From Comamonadaceae bacterium (GTDB lineage Bacteria > Pseudomonadota > Gammaproteobacteria > Burkholderiales > Burkholderiaceae_C): a stretch of DNA of 53,553 bases. The DNA is taken from NCBI GenBank assembly GCA_947442105.1, contig CANEVH010000026.1:1-53553 (forward strand), in the 5' to 3' direction. Numbering within the stretch: position 1 is the stretch's first letter; every line of letters starts with the position of its first letter. The notes under the pieces are model-generated. The model did not search any database. It saw nothing but the letters and a program-made list of their open reading frames with translations, and was not told the DNA's origin. Of this stretch, positions 50,916 to 53,553 are shown piece by piece. Position numbers and translations under genes: made by a program.

Positions 50916-52564
50916 GCCTTGCCCCGTTGCAGCATTTCGCTGGCGTGTGCAGTGGTGGTTGCCGAGCCTGCGTCGCCGCCAAGCATGCGGGCAATCTCGC
51001 GGGTTCGTTCTTGGTCTTGCACAGCGCTCACGCTGCTCACCGTGCTGCCCGCTAGCAGTTGTTTGGACACCACCCAGTGCTGGTCTGCGCAAGCGGCGAC
51101 CTGCGGCAAATGCGTGACTGCCAGCACCTGCCGGTCCCGCCCGAGTTGCTGCATCAACTGGCCCACGGTATGCGCCACAGCGCCCCCCACACCGGCGTCC
51201 ACCTCGTCAAAAATCAAGGTCTGCGCGGTGCCCAACTGGCTGGTGGTCACGGCAATGGCCAGCGCCATGCGCGAAAGCTCGCCGCCCGAAGCCACCTTGG
51301 CCACCGGTCGTGGCGTGCTGCCCGCATGGCCCGCAACCAGAAACACTACCTCTTCCAAACCACTTTGCTGCGGCTGCGCCAAGGCTTCAAGCTGCACCAC
51401 GAACTGGCCACCTTGCATGCCCAGGCCTTGCATGGCGCTGGTGATGGCTTGCGCCAGCAGCGGCGCGGCGCGGCTGCGCGCCTTGGATACAGCCTTTGCC
51501 TCTGTCAGGTAGGCGGCTTGTGCCGCATCGGCCTGGCGCTGAAGCTGGTTCATATCGGCGGCGGCGTCGAGTTGCGCCAGCTCGGTTTTCCAGAGCGCCA
51601 ATGCGTTAGCCAGCTCGCTGGGCGCGCGCTTGTAGCGCCGCGCCAAAGACACCCATAGCGCGAGCCGGGCATCCAGCTCGGCGAGCTGCTGGGGGTCGGG
51701 TTCGCTGCGGCGCTGGTAGGCGCGCAGCGTGTGGGCCACATCGTCGATCTGGGCAATGGCCGAGGCCAGCACGTCCGCCGGGTTTTGAAATTCAGGGTCC
51801 AGGTGCAACTGGTTTTGCAGTTGTTGCAGTGCGGCGTGCAAGGCCTGCAGCGCGTTGTCTTCGCCGTCGATGATTTGCTCCAGCGCCGATTGGGCCGCGT
51901 CCAGCAAGGTTTGTCCGTGCGCCAAGCGGCTGTGGGCGGCGTTGAGCCCGTCCCACTCGTCTGCGCCGGGTTTGAGCTTGTCTACTTCGCCAATTTGCCA
52001 GGCCAGGCGTTCGCGGTCGCGTTGCAGCGCGTCCTGCGCCTGCGTGGCGGACGCCAGCGCAGCTTGTGCCTGCCGCCATTCTTGCCAAAGACCGCTCAAT
52101 GCGCCCGTGGCTACGCGGCCATAGCCGTCGAGCAGGCCGCGCACCGCGTCCCCGCGCGTCAGGCTTTGCCAGGCGTGCTGGCCGTGGATGTCTAGCAGTT
52201 GCTCGCCCAAGTGGCGCAGTTGCTGCGCGGTGGCGGGGCTGCCGTTGACCCAGGCGCGGCTTTTGCCACCCAGGTCCACGCTGCGGCGCAAGAGCAGAGA
52301 GTCATCGGCATCAAAACCGGCATCCGCCAAATAGCCTGCAAGGCTAGCGGGGCAGTCGAATTCGGCGCTGACTTCGGTGCGCTGTGCACCTTCGCGAATC
52401 AGCCCGGCATCGGCCCGTGCGCCGGTGACCAGTTGCAGCGCGTCAATCAAAATAGATTTGCCAGCCCCGGTCTCGCCCGTGAGCACGGTAAAGCCATTGT
52501 CGAGTTCAAGGTCCAGTGCGGTGACGATGACAAAGTCGCGCAGCACAATGCGTTTCAAGCCCAC
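50912..52564 (-). CDS. recN: DNA repair protein RecN
   Basis: 550-residue SMC-like protein of recombinational double-strand-break repair. Walker A GETGAGKS lies at about 30-37, the long central coiled-coil region runs from about 155 to 370, and the ABC signature [11 protein letters not shown] with Walker [14 protein letters not shown] lie near the C-terminus. Complete and of normal length. Followed by rapZ (overlap) and preceded by nadK 3 bp upstream. Confidence 0.94.
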   Translation of the reverse strand: MGLKRIVLRDFVIVTALDLELDNGFTVLTGETGAGKSILIDALQLVTGARADAGLIREGAQRTEVSAEFDCPASLAGYLADAGFDADDSLLLRRSVDLGGKSRAWVNGSPATAQQLRHLGEQLLDIHGQHAWQSLTRGDAVRGLLDGYGRVATGALSGLWQEWRQAQAALASATQAQDALQRDRERLAWQIGEVDKLKPGADEWDGLNAAHSRLAHGQTLLDAAQSALEQIIDGEDNALQALHAALQQLQNQLHLDPEFQNPADVLASAIAQIDDVAHTLRAYQRRSEPDPQQLAELDARLALWVSLARRYKRAPSELANALALWKTELAQLDAAADMNQLQRQADAAQAAYLTEAKAVSKARSRAAPLLAQAITSAMQGLGMQGGQFVVQLEALAQPQQSGLEEVVFLVAGHAGSTPRPVAKVASGGELSRMALAIAVTTSQLGTAQTLIFDEVDAGVGGAVAHTVGQLMQQLGRDRQVLAVTHLPQVAACADQHWVVSKQLLAGSTVSSVSAVQDQERTREIARMLGGDAGSATTTAHASEMLQRGKA

Positions 52565-52567
52565 GGT

Positions 52568-53476
52568 TTACGCCACTCCTTCGTTCCAATGCAGCTTTTG
52601 GCGCAGGGTGTCAAAGTAAGTCCAACCCTTGGGGTGCAAAAACCGCACTTGGTGCTCGGAGCGGCGCACCACAATGCGGTCGCTCGGCATCAGCGCTGCC
52701 AGCGACTGCATGTCAAAGCTGGCGCTGGCGTCGCGCCCCGAGACGATTTCAATCGCAATCTCAGACGCGTGCGACAGCACCAGAGGGCGGTTGGACAAAG
52801 TGTGTGGCGCAATGGGCACCAGCACCCAGCCGGGGTTGGACGGGTGCAAAAGCGGCCCACCCGCCGACAGGGCGTAAGCGGTGGAGCCAGTGGGCGTGGC
52901 CACAATCAGGCCGTCGGCGCGCTGGCTGGCCACAAAGTGGCCGTCCACCTCTACGCGCAGCTCCACCATGCCCGAGGTGGCGCCGCGGTTGACCACCACG
53001 TCGTTCATCGCCAGGGCAGAAAACACGCTGCGGCCGTCGCGCTCCACGTGCGCCCGCATCAGGCTGCGGTCGTCCACTTCGTATTGGCCGGCCAGCATGG
53101 GCGCAAGAGTGTCGGCGTAATGGTCCAAGGGAATGTCGGTAATAAAGCCCAGGCGCCCCTGGTTGATGCCAATGAGCGGTACTTTGAATTCCGCCAAGCG
53201 GCGCCCGATGCCGAGCATGGTGCCGTCGCCACCGACCACCAGGCACAGATCGCACTGGCGACCGATCTGTTCCACCTCTAGCGCTGCGTAGCTGCTCAGC
53301 CCCAGCTTGGCGGCGGTGTCGGCCTCCATGGCGACATCGCAGCCCTGGTCCATCAAAAAGTGGGCAATGGCGTCCAGCGCCGCGCGCGAGGCCGCCACGG
53401 CTGTGGCCAAGTGGCTGGTCTGGTATTTGCCAATCAGGGCGACGTGGCGAAACTGGAGAGGCGGGCGGGGCAGCAT
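52568..53476 (-). CDS. nadK: NAD kinase
   Basis: 302-residue enzyme that phosphorylates NAD+ to NADP+, setting the pool used by Zwf and the transhydrogenase. The GGDGTM motif is at 82-87, NDVVVNRG (substrate-binding NE/D region) near 159-166, and the glycine-rich [15 protein letters not shown] region near 194-208. Upstream it faces the hrcA gene across a 29-bp gap. It forms an operon with recN and rapZ. Confidence 0.94.
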   Translation of the reverse strand: MLPRPPLQFRHVALIGKYQTSHLATAVAASRAALDAIAHFLMDQGCDVAMEADTAAKLGLSSYAALEVEQIGRQCDLCLVVGGDGTMLGIGRRLAEFKVPLIGINQGRLGFITDIPLDHYADTLAPMLAGQYEVDDRSLMRAHVERDGRSVFSALAMNDVVVNRGATSGMVELRVEVDGHFVASQRADGLIVATPTGSTAYALSAGGPLLHPSNPGWVLVPIAPHTLSNRPLVLSHASEIAIEIVSGRDASASFDMQSLAALMPSDRIVVRRSEHQVRFLHPKGWTYFDTLRQKLHWNEGVA

Positions 53477-53505
53477 GGCGCAAATTACATCACTAAAATG
53501 TTTCG

Positions 53506-53553
53506 ATGCTCGATGATCGCTCCAAGTTGTTGCTCAAGGCGCTGGTGGAACGC
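53506..53553 (+). CDS. hrcA: Heat-inducible repressor HrcA, first 16 codons (truncated by the window)
   Basis: The visible translation [16 protein letters not shown] is the usual start of HrcA, the repressor of groE/dnaK heat-shock operons that binds CIRCE. Divergent nadK-hrcA is a standard arrangement in Betaproteobacteria. No CIRCE element is visible in the short region before it. Only the N-terminus can be seen. Confidence 0.75.
   Translation, partial: MLDDRSKLLLKALVER

Overview
The window is GC-rich chromosomal DNA from a betaproteobacterium, most likely a member of the Comamonadaceae close to Rhodoferax or Polaromonas. This rests on gene order and protein style rather than a database match: hpf-ptsN-hprK, tRNA-Gln-prs-rplY-pth, rapZ-recN-nadK-hrcA, split pntAA-pntAB-pntB, and a zwf-hexR operon divergent from tal-pgi.

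Layout. (1) 1-14400 is a catabolic locus for beta-1,3-glucan (laminarin-like) polysaccharide: a secreted GH81 endo-glucanase, an outer-membrane porin-like protein, a GH17 lipoprotein, a GH30 enzyme without a signal peptide, a GH1 beta-glucosidase, a complete CUT1-type sugar ABC importer (binding protein, two permeases, ATPase) and a LacI-family regulator. Four identical copies of the 14-bp palindrome TGAAAGCGCTTTCA lie in its promoter regions and one points out of the left edge. A second motif, CTAGGGTATTCC, occurs at two of these promoters about 31-32 bp from a -10-like hexamer, where an activator would bind. (2) 14507-20743 holds an orphan GspC-like protein, the proton-translocating transhydrogenase, an acyl-CoA ligase and CorA. 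(3) 21124-22987 holds hpf, ptsN and hprK. (4) 23015-28016 is central sugar metabolism: hexR and zwf on one strand, tal and pgi on the other, with paired HexR-like boxes between them. (5) 28199-33891 is a type I restriction-modification system (hsdR, hsdM, hsdS). (6) 34574-37152 is a three-gene redox module: an NAD(P)H-dependent FAD/[2Fe-2S] reductase with an N-terminal membrane anchor, a small histidine-rich membrane protein, and a membrane-anchored cytochrome with eight CxxCH heme sites. I cannot place this set in a named pathway and regard it as the best candidate for an undescribed system. (7) 37209-38126 has a VOC-family gene and a repeat cluster: tandem C-rich units, a 35-bp inverted repeat and a GC-rich hairpin. 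(8) 38126-53553 is housekeeping: rlmI, a GST, rsmD, coaD, a YfhL-type ferredoxin, a DUF4124-like protein, pth, rplY, prs, tRNA-Gln, ispE, lolB, a TPR protein, mutM, mutY, rapZ, recN, nadK and the first 16 codons of hrcA.

How it fits together (inference). Extracellular GH81 and surface-attached GH17 would cut beta-1,3-glucan to oligosaccharides. These would cross the outer membrane by the porin and the inner membrane by the ABC importer, and GH1 and GH30 would finish hydrolysis to glucose in the cytoplasm. Glucose then enters metabolism through enzymes such as the zwf/pgi/tal set encoded 10-15 kb away. The LacI repressor would switch the locus on when oligosaccharide is present.

All calls come from reading the sequence and translations. 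No similarity search or structure prediction was run.
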